Assembly (NCBI GenBank): GCA_963573315.1
Contig: OY752144.1
Span: 1,296,501 to 1,360,500 of the forward strand
Origin: Entomortierella parvispora
Taxonomy: Eukaryota > Mortierellomycota > Mortierellomycetes > Mortierellales > Mortierellaceae
Reading direction: 5' to 3'
DNA: 64,000 nt
This document shows, piece after piece, positions 33,870 to 44,459 of this stretch (its first letter is position 1; each line of letters begins with the position of its first letter). A model generated the notes under the pieces. It saw only the letters and a list, made by a program, of their open reading frames with translations, searched no databases and was not told where the DNA came from. Position numbers and translations under genes: made by a program.

Positions 33870-34589
33870 TGTTCTGTAGAATTCAAAAAAGGGAACCCTT
33901 TGCTACGTTGTAAATATAAAAATACAGACAAAACATACTTGCGAACCTTACATGACTCTGGCATAGCATGGATGCGCCAGATCCTCACATGATACAGGTG
34001 TGCAGCATTTCTCTTGGTCTTGGGACCTGGGACACCATGGGCATGACCTCAAAGACCCATGCGAGGAGTACATGGGGCCAGAGTATCCAAGCCCTGAGCC
34101 GTCATCTAGAATCTGAAAGGGATACTTCAAGTTCCAGTGATCTATCAAAAAAAAAGAGAAGAGATTTGGGTGTCACCTAACGGGCCTTCAAGGCACGGCA
34201 AGGTTTACATGCACAGGATCCATGTTCCATGGGTTCAGTACGAGGTCCAGGCTGACGCAAGGCGCACACCAGGGGCAAGAGAAAAGTGGTTTAGGATGAA
34301 CAATGGCATTTAACAGAAATGTCGCATAAGAAAATTCCAACAGCACAGAAACTCTTCTACCTGGAAAAAGAAAATCTTACGCGAAGAGACATGCATCTTT
34401 GTCAAGAAACCACCAAGCTCTTTTCCTCTCGAATAACAAACGTTGATTTGCGCTCCCTCTTTCAGTGCGTCCGAAAGAAGTGATCCCCTTTTGCCAGACA
34501 TGCTGTGCCTGAACATTTGATCCTATGCTGTATTTTTTATTCTGCTGTTTAACACTACGCGAGCCAAGCTCTTGTACGACTGCTTGTTA
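33870..34589. other. Gene-free stretch
   Basis: No supported gene was seen. It contains the 3' regions of the flanking convergent genes. Confidence 0.5.
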
Positions 34590-35174
34590 TTATTGTTTAT
34601 CATAAATCAAGTTGTATTCGCCTGGCTCTCCATCTGTCGTATGAGGAACCACATACTGACACTTGGCTTTAATCGTTCTTGTTGCTTCATCCTTGGGGAG
34701 CTTCAAAATTATCTTGGCTTCGTCCAGATCGATAACATAAAGATACGTCTTGCCATCTTCTTCGAAGAAGAGTACCTGGTCTTCCTGTTTCAAATGAATA
34801 TCCAGTACGGAATTCGTTGTCGAAGCCATTGCTGAATCAATCTTGGACCTGCACCTACTGAGATGACCGCAAACAACTCTGTTATCAACTGCAACTGCTG
34901 CCGTGATGGTACCGGCATGGCTTGGACAACTGGATGTTGAAGGGAGAACAACACCACAGTCATTATCTCCCAAAAATGCATATGCGGCAATGCCCACTCC
35001 TGAAATACTGGCAACCTTCGTCACGCTGCTATAGGTATTCCCAGTCGACTTAATCGAAATGCAAGAGCCGATTGGTCCCCCTTTGGAGACTCCATAATTG
35101 CCAGTACAATTGTCAGAATCGTAAAATCTCATGACGACATTCTGACTTGTGATGTAGTATACACCAACTTTCAT
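34590..35174 (-). CDS. Orphan 194-residue protein, Cys-containing
   Basis: A single open frame encodes 194 residues with balanced composition and no low complexity. The N-terminal half has paired cysteines and strand-like segments (QNVVMRFYDSDNCTGNYG, GPIGSCISI, NDCGVVLPSTSSCPSHAGT) that recall small secreted beta proteins. The C-terminal half is Asp/Lys-rich (DIHLKQEDQVLFFEEDGK, TYLYVIDLDEAKIILKL). There is no signal peptide at the present start, and a missed upstream exon is possible. No family was recognised. A TATA-like run lies about 170 bp upstream. Coding status is supported by length and composition only. Confidence 0.6.
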   Translation of the reverse strand: MKVGVYYITSQNVVMRFYDSDNCTGNYGVSKGGPIGSCISIKSTGNTYSSVTKVASISGVGIAAYAFLGDNDCGVVLPSTSSCPSHAGTITAAVAVDNRVVCGHLSRCRSKIDSAMASTTNSVLDIHLKQEDQVLFFEEDGKTYLYVIDLDEAKIILKLPKDEATRTIKAKCQYVVPHTTDGEPGEYNLIYDKQ

Positions 35175-36313
35175 TATATGTTATTTCAGTCCGGGCAGAT
35201 GAAAGGTGGGATTTTGATTACCAACGGAGTAGTATTTATGAATGTGAAACAGGTGAAGAAGTGAGGTTGAAAAAAAAAACTTACTTTGTTGAGGAGTCGA
35301 GGGAAAGGTAAGGAACTTTTAGACGAAGCCAGGGAAACCAGGCCAATTTATAAAAGATTTTGTGCAGTGAGGTATTCACATGAGCCCTAGCACTACGACA
35401 GATTTGCTTTTGATGGGTGCACATAGTCTACAACATGCTGCCTGACTTTCAGTCGTGTGAACGTTTGTTCCCACAGTTCGGAAGTGGTGCCGAAAGGCGC
35501 AATCGCTGGCTGTTTGACCAAACCAGCGCCATTTTTTTTTTTTTTGCGGAGTCGCATCCGACAAAAAAAAATCTTGTGCCTGAACTCGGAAATGTCTATT
35601 TGTCGTCCGGGACGACAGCTCTTATTTGTCGGCTGGGGCTCACAACTGTCGTCCATGGCCCGGGGGGAAGGTCTGTCGTTCACGGCCCGGAGGTGTCTAT
35701 TTGTCGGCTGCTGGCTTATCTGTCGTCCTGTTATCTCACAGCAAGGTCCACAGGTAAAGCTCACGGCAAAATTCAGGGACACATGGACGCGTTCGCAGCG
35801 ATACACTGCTTGCTCATACCGAATAACTTGAGAGCTTGAGCACAGAGGACGACAAATAAGGAACTGTTGGGCCCCGCGCCCTGATCCTGTACCGCGCCCT
35901 GATCCTGCACCGCGCACAAATAGGGTTCTCGACGCGAATTCTTGGAGACGGTTGCGTTTGTTCAAAAACACAAGGTGCGCCCCGTCATCAGCCGAGTCTG
36001 GGAGGGCCTCGAGTCTGTGAATGCTGCTCTGGATACAATGCGCGAGAGCTCTCAATTTGGAAAGTTGGTTGTGACAGTTTAGATTCCCAACCACCAGGGC
36101 ATCTTGATCCCAATAGAGGAGAGAAAATGTTCTTTGAATAAACATCCCATTGAGAACATTATCCACGCCGCACACACCCCTTTACCTTGGCAGTCGAAGG
36201 ATGCATGCTTCGAGAGCAAATCAGGTGACTAAGGCAAAGTCGTCGTTTTTTTTTCCCACCCTCGAACACTCTTTCGCATCCCCATCCATCAAGTTTCCAC
36301 TCGGCAGCCCATC
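35175..36313. other. Non-genic stretch with TGTCG-rich repeats
   Basis: The minus strand is open over 260 codons (35393-36175), and part of it (DQDALVVGNLNCHNQLSKL) could be a gene remnant, but low-complexity GSGRG repeats and repeat-derived sequence make a functional gene doubtful. An inverted-repeat block is listed separately. Confidence 0.4.
35597..35858. repeat. Inverted-repeat-bounded block rich in TATTTGTCG motifs
   Basis: TATTTGTCGTCC at 35597-35608 is matched by its reverse complement at 35847-35858. Between them are further copies (TTATTTGTCGGCTG near 35623, CTATTTGTCGGCTG near 35698, CTGTCGTCCTG near 35720) and a perfect GTCGTCC-G-GGACGAC hairpin at 35602-35616. This is the structure of a small non-autonomous element or a degenerate cluster of repeats; no target-site duplication was established. 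Confidence 0.5.
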
Positions 36314-38250
36314 ATGTCTACAGTGTGGCTCACGAAGCGTCAAAGTCCCCCCATCATCAGCAAAGAGTCAAACTCTGATGTAGTTGTTGGTGCCTCTCCG
36401 CTCGAGATTACCGAGATCTTGGAGCGCATCCTGTGGTTCTTGGACCAGACCACGCTCAAGTTCACAGCCGCTCGAGTCGGTCACCAATGGTTCCTTGTTG
36501 CAAAACCCCTCTTCATCCGTCATCTTTATGCGAAACCTGAGTGTAAACAATCCTAGGACGATCTAACTGCAAAACTCATGATAGCCGACAGCGTGTCCAT
36601 TGGAAGACCAATACTCAATATCAATGGAGTACAAAATCCTCGACTCATACTCTCAAAGTGACTTTCAAGTCTGGCATGCGATGGTTTCTCAGTTCTTACA
36701 AAGTCTAGACACCATCAACAGCCATTATAAGAATCGATTACGAGTGAAAAGTTCGTTCCTCTACTTCGTCAGTTGAACTCGTCCACAAGCTAGGATGCTG
36801 GCAGGCTTTAATTCTCACGTCCTGTTGGACCTGACAATGATGTGCCTATATAGGAACCCACCGGGTTCTATTTGGGAGCATCCTGAAGCACTATCCAAAC
36901 TTAAGGTCCCTGTCCATTACTACAAATTGAACAGCCTGGGCAGTAGGCCTGAGGAATTCTATCCAAATAGCTGACGCCAACAGCACTGCTTTGGCTCTAT
37001 CAAAGAGTTGCCGTTGAGATCGCCCTGCCTCTTCAACCTTCACATTTCTTCCCACATCTTGATGTCTTACCTACCATTACTGGGAAAACTGGAAGAACCT
37101 CGGATTCATCTGGTCACTCTGCATCCAAATGGAGGGGTCGTCAACCGATTAACGGCGTCAGAGCTGCTGAATGAAAATCGAGAAACCAATGGAGGCCCGG
37201 ATCTGGGTCGGGCCGAGCACTGTATCGATTCCTCTGTGCCTCCCCACAGCTGCTTTATTTAAAGGCAGAGGCGCCGGCCTGCTTGAGTTTGGACGCTCTG
37301 TGGGATCGAGGTGAGCCCCAAGAGGCCATTTGGGCATGCCGAGGGCTTCGGACTCTCTCCATGGACATTTCCACTTTTGCTCAGGACTCGCGCCACCCGG
37401 GTGGGGACCCCCAAGTCAGTCGATATGTTTTTGGATATCTCTCGCGTGTTTGCACCAAGTTACAGACGCTCTCACTGAGCTTCTCGTTTGTGAAACCTCG
37501 ACTGTACACGCTGGAGAGCGGCCTCTGTTTATTGACCCGAATGGAATCTCTGGAACGACTGGAACTTCAAATGAAAGAATGGGGTTTGCATCTTAACGAG
37601 AATGGGGTTTGCATCCTAACGAGGGACCCTTGCATCAGAACGATGTTGCGTGGATTCAATGAGGTACTCGTACAGAAGCTACTGCTGATACCATTCCGAC
37701 ATCTACATCGCCCGGTCAAATCTTTGGTAGAAGCCCTCACTCTGGCACCATCCATGTCAACACGCGCCTCATGTATCTTCAACAGTGTCTGGAAAAAATC
37801 CAAGCAAAGTCACTTCAAGAACGCGATATGGCGTCCGGTACTTCCCGGGAAAAATTGGAGAGCTTCCGATATAGAATGCATCAGCAGCAACGAAACAATC
37901 GCCATCTGGCCGATAGTGATCAGGTCCTCTCTCGGGTGGACGGTTTGGACGGAATGGAGTTCTGTGGATCTCTTTTGGATCTGGGGGCTCGTCTTCAAAC
38001 GCAAATCTTTCGTTGTCAGGATCTGGCTGAACAAGGCGATGAGAGAGGAAAATGCATCGAGAAGCAGGGATTTAATGATCAAGTTGTTTAGCCCAGATTG
38101 AAACAGGTTGTATTCAAGATCGAATGGGACCGTCCTAGGAAGAGATACAACGAGAACTTTGGGCGATTAGAAGAAAAGCTGTCAGTCATGAAGGAATTGC
38201 GGCCCGATATTGCAATCCAGTTCTCTCATGAGTTTATTGGTATTTATTAG
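36314..38250 (+). pseudogene. F-box/LRR protein gene, disrupted
   Basis: The start (MSTVWLTKRQSPP) leads into a clear F-box (PLEITEILERILWFLDQTTL, then FTAARVGHQWFLVAKPLF) at residues 30-70. The frame stops at 36554-36556. Fragments of the leucine-rich part recur downstream in several frames, notably 37283-38101 (ACRGLRTLSMDIST, KLQTLSLSFSFVKPRLYTLE, MESLERLELQMKEW) and a terminal piece ending at 38250 (FKIEWDRPRKRYNENF). In between are many stops that simple introns do not remove. F-box/LRR proteins select targets for SCF ubiquitin ligases and are very numerous in Mortierella. A 24-bp direct duplication near 37578-37625 lies within the LRR part. Confidence 0.7.
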
Positions 38251-38291
38251 CAAGAAAACTATGATAAATAAGTATACACCGATTCGAGTGT

Positions 38292-39752
38292 CTATGCTTT
38301 GCTCGCTCGAATAACACCTGTTATCGTTCCCTGCAAAAGGACGCCGCCCTGGTTGATCAGTCCCGCCATCTGAAGCGTGTCATAAATAAAGCCCTGTCCC
38401 ACATATTGCTTGGAATCAATCAAACCCGTCTCGGAATCCACTGTCGCGTAGTAGAAATAGTCCAAGATCCCCGTGGTTGTCGCGTCTGGGTCCAAAAATC
38501 TCTGACGCACAAACGTGTAGATCTTCTTGTCAGCAAGCGACAGTTTGGGAACTGCAGAGGAGCGGATACTATTGTTGACCCATTTGACCACACAGCCCTG
38601 AGTATCATCCTCGAGGACATCTACACGCTCGATTCCTCCCACAAAGTTTGCCGAGCTTGGCTGACTGGTTCCAGCCCCAGCTGGGAGGGCTGGGTAAGGG
38701 TAGCCATAAGTACTGGCCACAAATACGGACCGTCCGGACCCAATGGGCGAGTTTTCGGACCCAGAGTTGTCGGCCTGGAAGAGGGGAACCTTACAGACCT
38801 GGCTTCCATCGGCAGTACGGTAGACCAGCAAATTAACCAACGGTGAGGCATTGTCCACGATCGTGAGGTATTCGTATCCAGACTGAGGGCCAAAGAATGT
38901 GGGTGTTGATCCTGTACCCCAGCTCAATTGACCGGGCTTGCGGGCTGGACCACGGTCATAAGCCTGACGAAAGAGTACCGTGATTGTGCTGTCGGTATCA
39001 TTCCGTGCAAGAAGGTAGGTGGCAAATGTCGTGGCGATCGAGGTTCCTGCAGGACTGGTCGAGATACTGTTGGCCACGGCTTCGGGACTTCCACCAGCGG
39101 CCGTCAACGGAAGAACGACGACATTATTGGTCACTGGGTCTGCATACCCGGCCAAACCATTCGCGGTCGCGAACCAGACGTATCCTTGCCAATCTGGAGC
39201 AAGTCCCACCACGGAATCACTGGAAGGGATCCCAGTCAAAGGGATGGTGACAGTGACGGCCAAAGACCACTTGCCACCATTGGATGTTTTGCTGACGCGG
39301 AGCAATTGATTGTTACCATTAGTCAGGACAAGCCTGTCCTGGTTGTCGACGTAGGCATATACGCCTCCAAGTATATTGCCTTTGGCGACTGCAAGCTCCA
39401 CGAGCGAATTGGCTGCTTGAGAATCAAAGAGATGGATCGTAGGAGTTTCGCCAAAGATGGTCGTGCACAGGCCAAAGATATAGCCATCAGAAGTGCCCAA
39501 AAGAGTTGGACAGGCAGACTGCAGTGCATTCCTGCTAGAACTAATCGTTGCGTTTCCAGGTCCGGCAAAGGGCGTGGTGTCGGATGAAGCTGGGTCACCG
39601 TGCATAGTCGCGAGTCCATTTTGACCTGCGAACGGATTCTTGGGCGCAATGATGGGGCCATACGTGGTAGCCGATGAGAACTGAGGCGTCGACAGGAATG
39701 CAACAACAGTTGCTACTGTAAGCAGCTTGGTTATCAATCCGAGAGATGGCAT
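38292..39752 (-). CDS. Secreted propeller-like protein of unknown function
   Basis: A single exon encodes 486 residues with a good signal peptide (LLTVATVVAFLSTPQFSSA, cleavage near residue 28). The mature part begins YGPIIAPKNPFAGQNGLATM and repeats strand-rich units with Gly/Asn/Asp turns and aromatic residues (ILGGVYAYVDNQDRLVLTN, VVGLAPDWQGYVWFATANG, YEYLTIVDNASPLVNLLVY, SVFVASTYGYPYPALPAG), as in quinoprotein- or YVTN-like beta-propellers. Several N-glycosylation sequons (NATIS, NDTDS, NNS) fit secretion. The segment MHGDPASSDTTPFAGPG is distinctive and I associate it with poorly described bacterial and fungal extracellular proteins, without being able to check. No catalytic residues are evident. 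There is no intron, unlike most neighbours, and codon use looks normal for the window. Confidence 0.8.
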   Translation of the reverse strand: MPSLGLITKLLTVATVVAFLSTPQFSSATTYGPIIAPKNPFAGQNGLATMHGDPASSDTTPFAGPGNATISSSRNALQSACPTLLGTSDGYIFGLCTTIFGETPTIHLFDSQAANSLVELAVAKGNILGGVYAYVDNQDRLVLTNGNNQLLRVSKTSNGGKWSLAVTVTIPLTGIPSSDSVVGLAPDWQGYVWFATANGLAGYADPVTNNVVVLPLTAAGGSPEAVANSISTSPAGTSIATTFATYLLARNDTDSTITVLFRQAYDRGPARKPGQLSWGTGSTPTFFGPQSGYEYLTIVDNASPLVNLLVYRTADGSQVCKVPLFQADNSGSENSPIGSGRSVFVASTYGYPYPALPAGAGTSQPSSANFVGGIERVDVLEDDTQGCVVKWVNNSIRSSAVPKLSLADKKIYTFVRQRFLDPDATTTGILDYFYYATVDSETGLIDSKQYVGQGFIYDTLQMAGLINQGGVLLQGTITGVIRASKA

Positions 39753-40658
39753 TCCGAAGAGTGGAGATTAGGAATGAAGAAGTGCGGAAAGGGAGGGACA
39801 AGAGAAGGAGAAAGCAAAAAAAAAAAAGGAATGGAAAGGCGGGACCGTGTGAAATTTATACTGGGCCATTGAGACAAAACTTGGAGAAGAGTCCGAGTGT
39901 GTGGGTATGTGAGCAAGCCCTTTTGGGTCGCGTCAAACAAAAAACAAGAGATGTGGCAACATTGCATGGATGCTTTGTCTGAGCAATTGAGAGAGTTGAC
40001 TATCCCTGAACGTCGTTTTCTCGTGTCATTTCATAGAATGGAAAATGGTGATATGGCAACATTTTTTCGTCAAATGGACAAAGGGAACAGATCCAGATCC
40101 AGCTAACCACTTTTTGGCGCCGTTGGATGGGTCCGCAGCGAGACTATCGAACTGCCGACATGACCCCCCGTGGTCGATTGCTGATGCCACCTCACAGAAC
40201 AATGGCGTGCAAAAACGATGCGAAGATGTTTGCAGAACTAAAAAAAAAAGGCTCTCACTTCTTTAGTTCTTTTCGTCTTGCTCGGGAGGATCAAAATACA
40301 GCCGGACAATATCTGTGTAATCCGCAACGCAACAGGGTCGAACAGGGTCGACGACAGGGCTGCGTGGGGTAAAGATGTACGGTATCCATCCTTCCGATTT
40401 TCGTCAACCGAGCATTCCGATCTTGATTCCTGGACATGCACGAGCTAATTGCGTACGGTAAGCACGGAGCACGCGAGATACTGGACATATTTCTGTCTCA
40501 TGTTTGCTCCTTGTCCTGGTGGATCATTTTATACCTCCGACTGTTTATGGACCAGGCAGCAAAGGGTCCTCAGCCCGTTGACGTTACAATGATGAAAATG
40601 ATGCTTTATTTGTAGATGAAATTAGATGTCCATACTCTTCCCGTAACGCGTTCTGTGC
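39753..40658. other. Gene-free stretch
   Basis: No gene was seen. The first 120 bp form the leader of the secreted protein gene. Nothing else was noted apart from an adenine-rich tract near 39818-39830. Confidence 0.5.
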
Positions 40659-42074
40659 TCAAAAGTGAACGTCGTTGGAGAGCCATGGAGGAGGGCTGGT
40701 CGCACTATCGCCCAACGACATTGTGACTAGCAAGTAAAAAACAAGAAAAAAAGATGGGAGCCTGAGGTTAGCAAACAAACCTCTAAAAAATGAAGACACC
40801 CAATTGCACAGGGAGTGATGACAACACCTACTTCCAAAATTGGCCGCATAGAGCACTATCAAGCCCAGAGCCAAGATGGTGGGGATGACACGCTCGTAGT
40901 AAAGAATGTCGTTGCGCTTTTTAACCATGTACAAATGGCGGGTATGATACAATGTCGTTGAGTAGATCAACGTCGTCAACGCCAACACCAAGGCTCCCAC
41001 TCCAATGTAGGAGGCCACGCCGATGCCAAAACTCAACAGCGTCACGGCAATACCCCCTTGCAGAACTCCGAATCGGATCCAATGCAGGAACAGACGCTCG
41101 TTCGAGAATTGAGCAAATCGTCCCGTCTTTCGATTATCGTATTCGATAAAGGTCCGGGCTCGACGCAAACGGGAAAAGATGCCCTTGCGCGTCTTGACCA
41201 ATCCACCATTTGCTGGCGCTTGTCCATTCTTCTCGTTATTGTTCTTTTGGCCACCACCGTGGGCACTGCTGTCACTGCTGCTTCGACGACCGTCTCCCCT
41301 GACAGGGCTGTCCAGGAGATCCATCCGGCTGTGTCGCTGGGCTCCATCATAATCTGGGTGCCATGGCTGGGGGGTAATCGAGCGAGAGCTCAATCCCTGT
41401 TGATGGGTGATGGGGTGGTATGTCTTTGGAGGAGCGGATACATTCATTCTGCCAAACGATCGCTTCTGCTTTCGAGGTTTTGGGATTGGTGTATGTTGTT
41501 GCTGTTGTAGTTTGTTGTTCAAAAGGAGGAGGTTCTCAGAGACCAAGGGCGTGGATTCTCCAGAGGAAGGTGCACCCGAGTGGAGGAATGCTTCGTTGGA
41601 GTGACTGGACAGGTTAGAGAATGACGCCACAGAAGTTGGTCTATCCGACAAGGAACTCGAGATGCGCTCAAAGGTGGCAAAATGGGGCTGAGGCGAGTCC
41701 AGGTGAACGTCCTGAACTGACAACGGATGTGAGAACTTTGGCTGGTCGGAGGGTACTGGGTATGGAGACTCGTGTTTGGGATTAGCAAAGCTGTTGTGGG
41801 TATGCGAGAACAATGGTTGCTGTTGCTGTTGATGGTTGTGATTTGTGTGGGAGTGAGCCTGAGTGAATTGTTGTTGAGGACGAGAGTGGTATGGAACAGC
41901 GGGCGGCGGTGAAGTGGAGGAAGAGGAGTGCGAAGAATGAAAGGAAGAAGAAAGAGGTGGAGGCTGGTACGAGACGAAAGGAGAGGAAGTCGAGAACGAT
42001 GACTGCTGTTGCTGCCACTGGAAACGATCTTCCTGTCGCGGTTGTTGTTGACGATAATGTTCGTTGTCAGCCAT
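40659..42074 (-). CDS. DUF202/VTC1-like membrane protein with long disordered N-terminus
   Basis: Exons 42074-40832 and 40726-40659 give 436 residues. The first 300 or so are Gln/Ser/His/Pro-rich and disordered. From about 310 the protein reads RTFIEYDNRKTGRFAQFSNE, then LFLHWIRFGVLQGGIAVTLL and two further hydrophobic helices around SYIGVGALVLALTTLIYS and VIPTILALGLIVLYAANFG. NERLFLHW is the hallmark of the DUF202/VTC1 domain, which in the vacuolar transporter chaperone complex spans the membrane three times and takes part in polyphosphate transfer. No SPX or VTC4 catalytic domain is present, so the protein is an accessory-type member; its location (vacuole or ER) is inferred. The last exon adds a short Pro-rich tail. 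Confidence 0.8.
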   Translation of the reverse strand: MADNEHYRQQQPRQEDRFQWQQQQSSFSTSSPFVSYQPPPLSSSFHSSHSSSSTSPPPAVPYHSRPQQQFTQAHSHTNHNHQQQQQPLFSHTHNSFANPKHESPYPVPSDQPKFSHPLSVQDVHLDSPQPHFATFERISSSLSDRPTSVASFSNLSSHSNEAFLHSGAPSSGESTPLVSENLLLLNNKLQQQQHTPIPKPRKQKRSFGRMNVSAPPKTYHPITHQQGLSSRSITPQPWHPDYDGAQRHSRMDLLDSPVRGDGRRSSSDSSAHGGGQKNNNEKNGQAPANGGLVKTRKGIFSRLRRARTFIEYDNRKTGRFAQFSNERLFLHWIRFGVLQGGIAVTLLSFGIGVASYIGVGALVLALTTLIYSTTLYHTRHLYMVKKRNDILYYERVIPTILALGLIVLYAANFGSRCCHHSLCNWVSSFFRGLFANLRLPSFFLVFYLLVTMSLGDSATSPPPWLSNDVHF

Positions 42075-42978
42075 AATTGCTGCTCTGCTCTATCTTTGAA
42101 CAAAAAAAAACGTAATTGTATTTTTAGTGCGAGAGTACAGACTGTACTTCTGGCCAAGTGTTCGCCAACATAGTATCGCGTGCTGTGAGAGCCGTGAAGG
42201 AAAAGTGCCACCCGCTGCCCCTTTCTGTGCTCTTCCCGGGAAATTGCCCAAAAAAAGTGGTCGTGTGAGGAACCGATCGAACTGGACCTCACACGACCAA
42301 TTTCTTGCCCCCTTCTCCTTTTTCCTCTCTCCTACTTCATCCCGCCTGCGCCAAGGAGGTAGTAACAAGATGGTGGACGGAGCCCAGCCCCCAGCCCAGG
42401 GGCCTATGTCTTGGTGGATATGGGGTGGCATTACGGACTAAGGTTACCTCCCTAGCCCATTTGGTTCCCTCAGTTGCTTTGCTGGCAGCAAGAGATTGAG
42501 ACAAGACAATGAACGAGGGTCAAGACAAAAATATGTATATATACCTGGCAGTAGGCCTAGTTACTCAATCGACTGTCGCTAATATGGTGGGCAAGATTCG
42601 ATTCGAGTGCGGCAATCAACTGATGGGACCAATGAAAGAGGGTGAACTGATGAATGAGTGAATGGGTGAACGAATGGGAGACGAAAGAAAGGTTGTTGAA
42701 ACCGAGAAGGGGGCAAGGTGGTCGCTTCGTGAGCTTGTGTCCTTTACAGTTCCTTTGTTCGTTACGCCCAGGGTGTCCCTTTGCGAGTGGACAAGAGCTG
42801 AAGCTTCCCAACCTTCCAATTGCCTCGATGCTCTCACCCTTTCCTTTTTCTTTGGTTGCTCTGCCAGATGTGGCTGAGGTCCATTTCTGTATTTCAGTAA
42901 GTCAAGTTATGCTATGTAACTAGAAATCCTTACTTACGCGACAGCCACTCGTGGACGCTGGTAGAGTGTTTCATTGGT
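42075..42978. other. Gene-free stretch
   Basis: No supported gene was seen. It includes the promoter of the DUF202 gene. Confidence 0.5.
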
Positions 42979-44459
42979 TCACTTTCCTTGTTTGCACTTC
43001 TTGAACAGCTCCTGAAAACCCTTGTCTCTTTCAGTCAATATCAACAACTCTACGCAAACACCAGGCCATTGGTCCCTCATCCATTGAACATCCTTTGGTT
43101 CGTAATGAAGTCTGTCCAGGGTCAATTTTTCCAGCCCAGTGATGGATGCAAGTTGTGCAAGCCCAAACTCAAGACGTAATTGCCTTCAGGGCTCTAGTAC
43201 CTATTACGATTGGGGCCAACGCGAAGTTCTCGAAGCCTCGATAGACCTGACAGTTGTTCAAAGACTGGGCCTTCCCAATCCTTTTCAACATTTTGAATGC
43301 AAACAGCCAAAGATTGTACCCCAAGACAGACCCACGGTTGAACGGTCGTCAGATCACGATCGGAAATAGCGAGCGATCAATACATCAAGTTTGTTCTCTT
43401 GCGTACCAAACTTGGCTATATCTTCATCCTTTTGATGCTGGTCCTCATTTGCGTCGATGGAGGCCTGTAATGTTCGTCTCGTTTGCACTTTGACCCTTCA
43501 CAAACTCGAACGCGTAAAGCTTTGAAGAGGCGAAAGTAATCAACTTTGGGCAAGACGTCAAGATTCGTTGGAGCATCCAACTGTACAGACGTTCACAATC
43601 CTCTACATCCAAGTGCTCCACCGTCTCAAAGCGCTGCTCGAGAGAGACCAGGAACCGGCACCAGATTGTAGAAGACGGGAAACAAATCTCCTTCAACGGA
43701 GAACAGGCATCCAAGATAATAGCTGCCTGATTGTCGTTCAACTCACTCAAAGTGAGGCTTTGAAGCCTAGATTGGGATTGGGATCGAAGAAATCCGCCAA
43801 GTCCCTCTGACGTCAAGTCGTCGAAATATTCATCAATGACCAAGGCCTTGCCTTCCAGTGTGCCGAGGCGTGGGCAATTCCGAATCAGCTCAAGTCCAAA
43901 TCCAAGGTTGCTATCTCCGTCGATTGAGAGCCGCTTCAGATTCGAGAAACACGCATCCCGTCCAGTGAAGAAAGACGGCATTTTTTCGGTCGCCACGGTG
44001 CATGTTTTGAGCTCCAGCATTGTTAGCTCGGGTCCAAGAGCCAGCAAATTTTCAGCACAAGTTCACGCAGCGATGAGCAAGTGTTTCGGAGACTCATACC
44101 CCATGTAAAATAACTAAACGGATCTCCCCAGAGCTTCAGGTATAAGAGATCGGGCATCAACAGGATCTGTGGTAGCTTTCGCCAATCACAATCATCGGGA
44201 CCCTCCTCCTCCTCTCCGCGGTCAAAAAGCGGTGCTGTTCGTCGACCCCAAGGTGAGGGTAGGTGATGGTCAGATCCCGGATGAGATGCCTCTGATGTAT
44301 CAGGGTCTCATCCGCAAGGTTTGGGTCCTTATCGATCTCGATTTTGTAGATTTCGGGCGTGAGGAGCTCGTTCCACAGCTTGCAGACACGGACACAGAAT
44401 AGCCTGTCGGGAAGAGTAAGGTACTCTCCGACAACCAACACGATCATGGGTGTGTCCAT
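42979..44459 (-). pseudogene. F-box/LRR protein gene with several frame breaks
   Basis: The start at 44459 leads into an F-box-like segment (VVGEYLTLPDRLFCVRVCKL, WNELLTPEIYK). Later parts are clear leucine-rich repeats in changing frames: LLMPDLLYLKLWGDPF near 44150, LTMLELKTCTV and FSNLKRLSIDGDSNLGFGL from 44020, VFEQLSGLSRLRELRVGPN near 43230 and LASITGLEKLTLDRLHYEPK near 43120. Breaks lie near 44160, 44055 and 43440, at a TAG at 43194-43196 and at an apparent one-base loss near 43155. The C-terminal end (stop at 42979-42981) is still recognisable. Introns could explain one or two shifts but not the single-base slip. It is probably a recently inactivated member of the expanded F-box family. 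Confidence 0.75.

Noticed and set aside
35393-36175. 260-codon minus-strand open frame
   Set aside because: Contains repeat-derived GSGRG and TGTCG-repeat translations and no domain; may include a remnant, but a gene is not supported.
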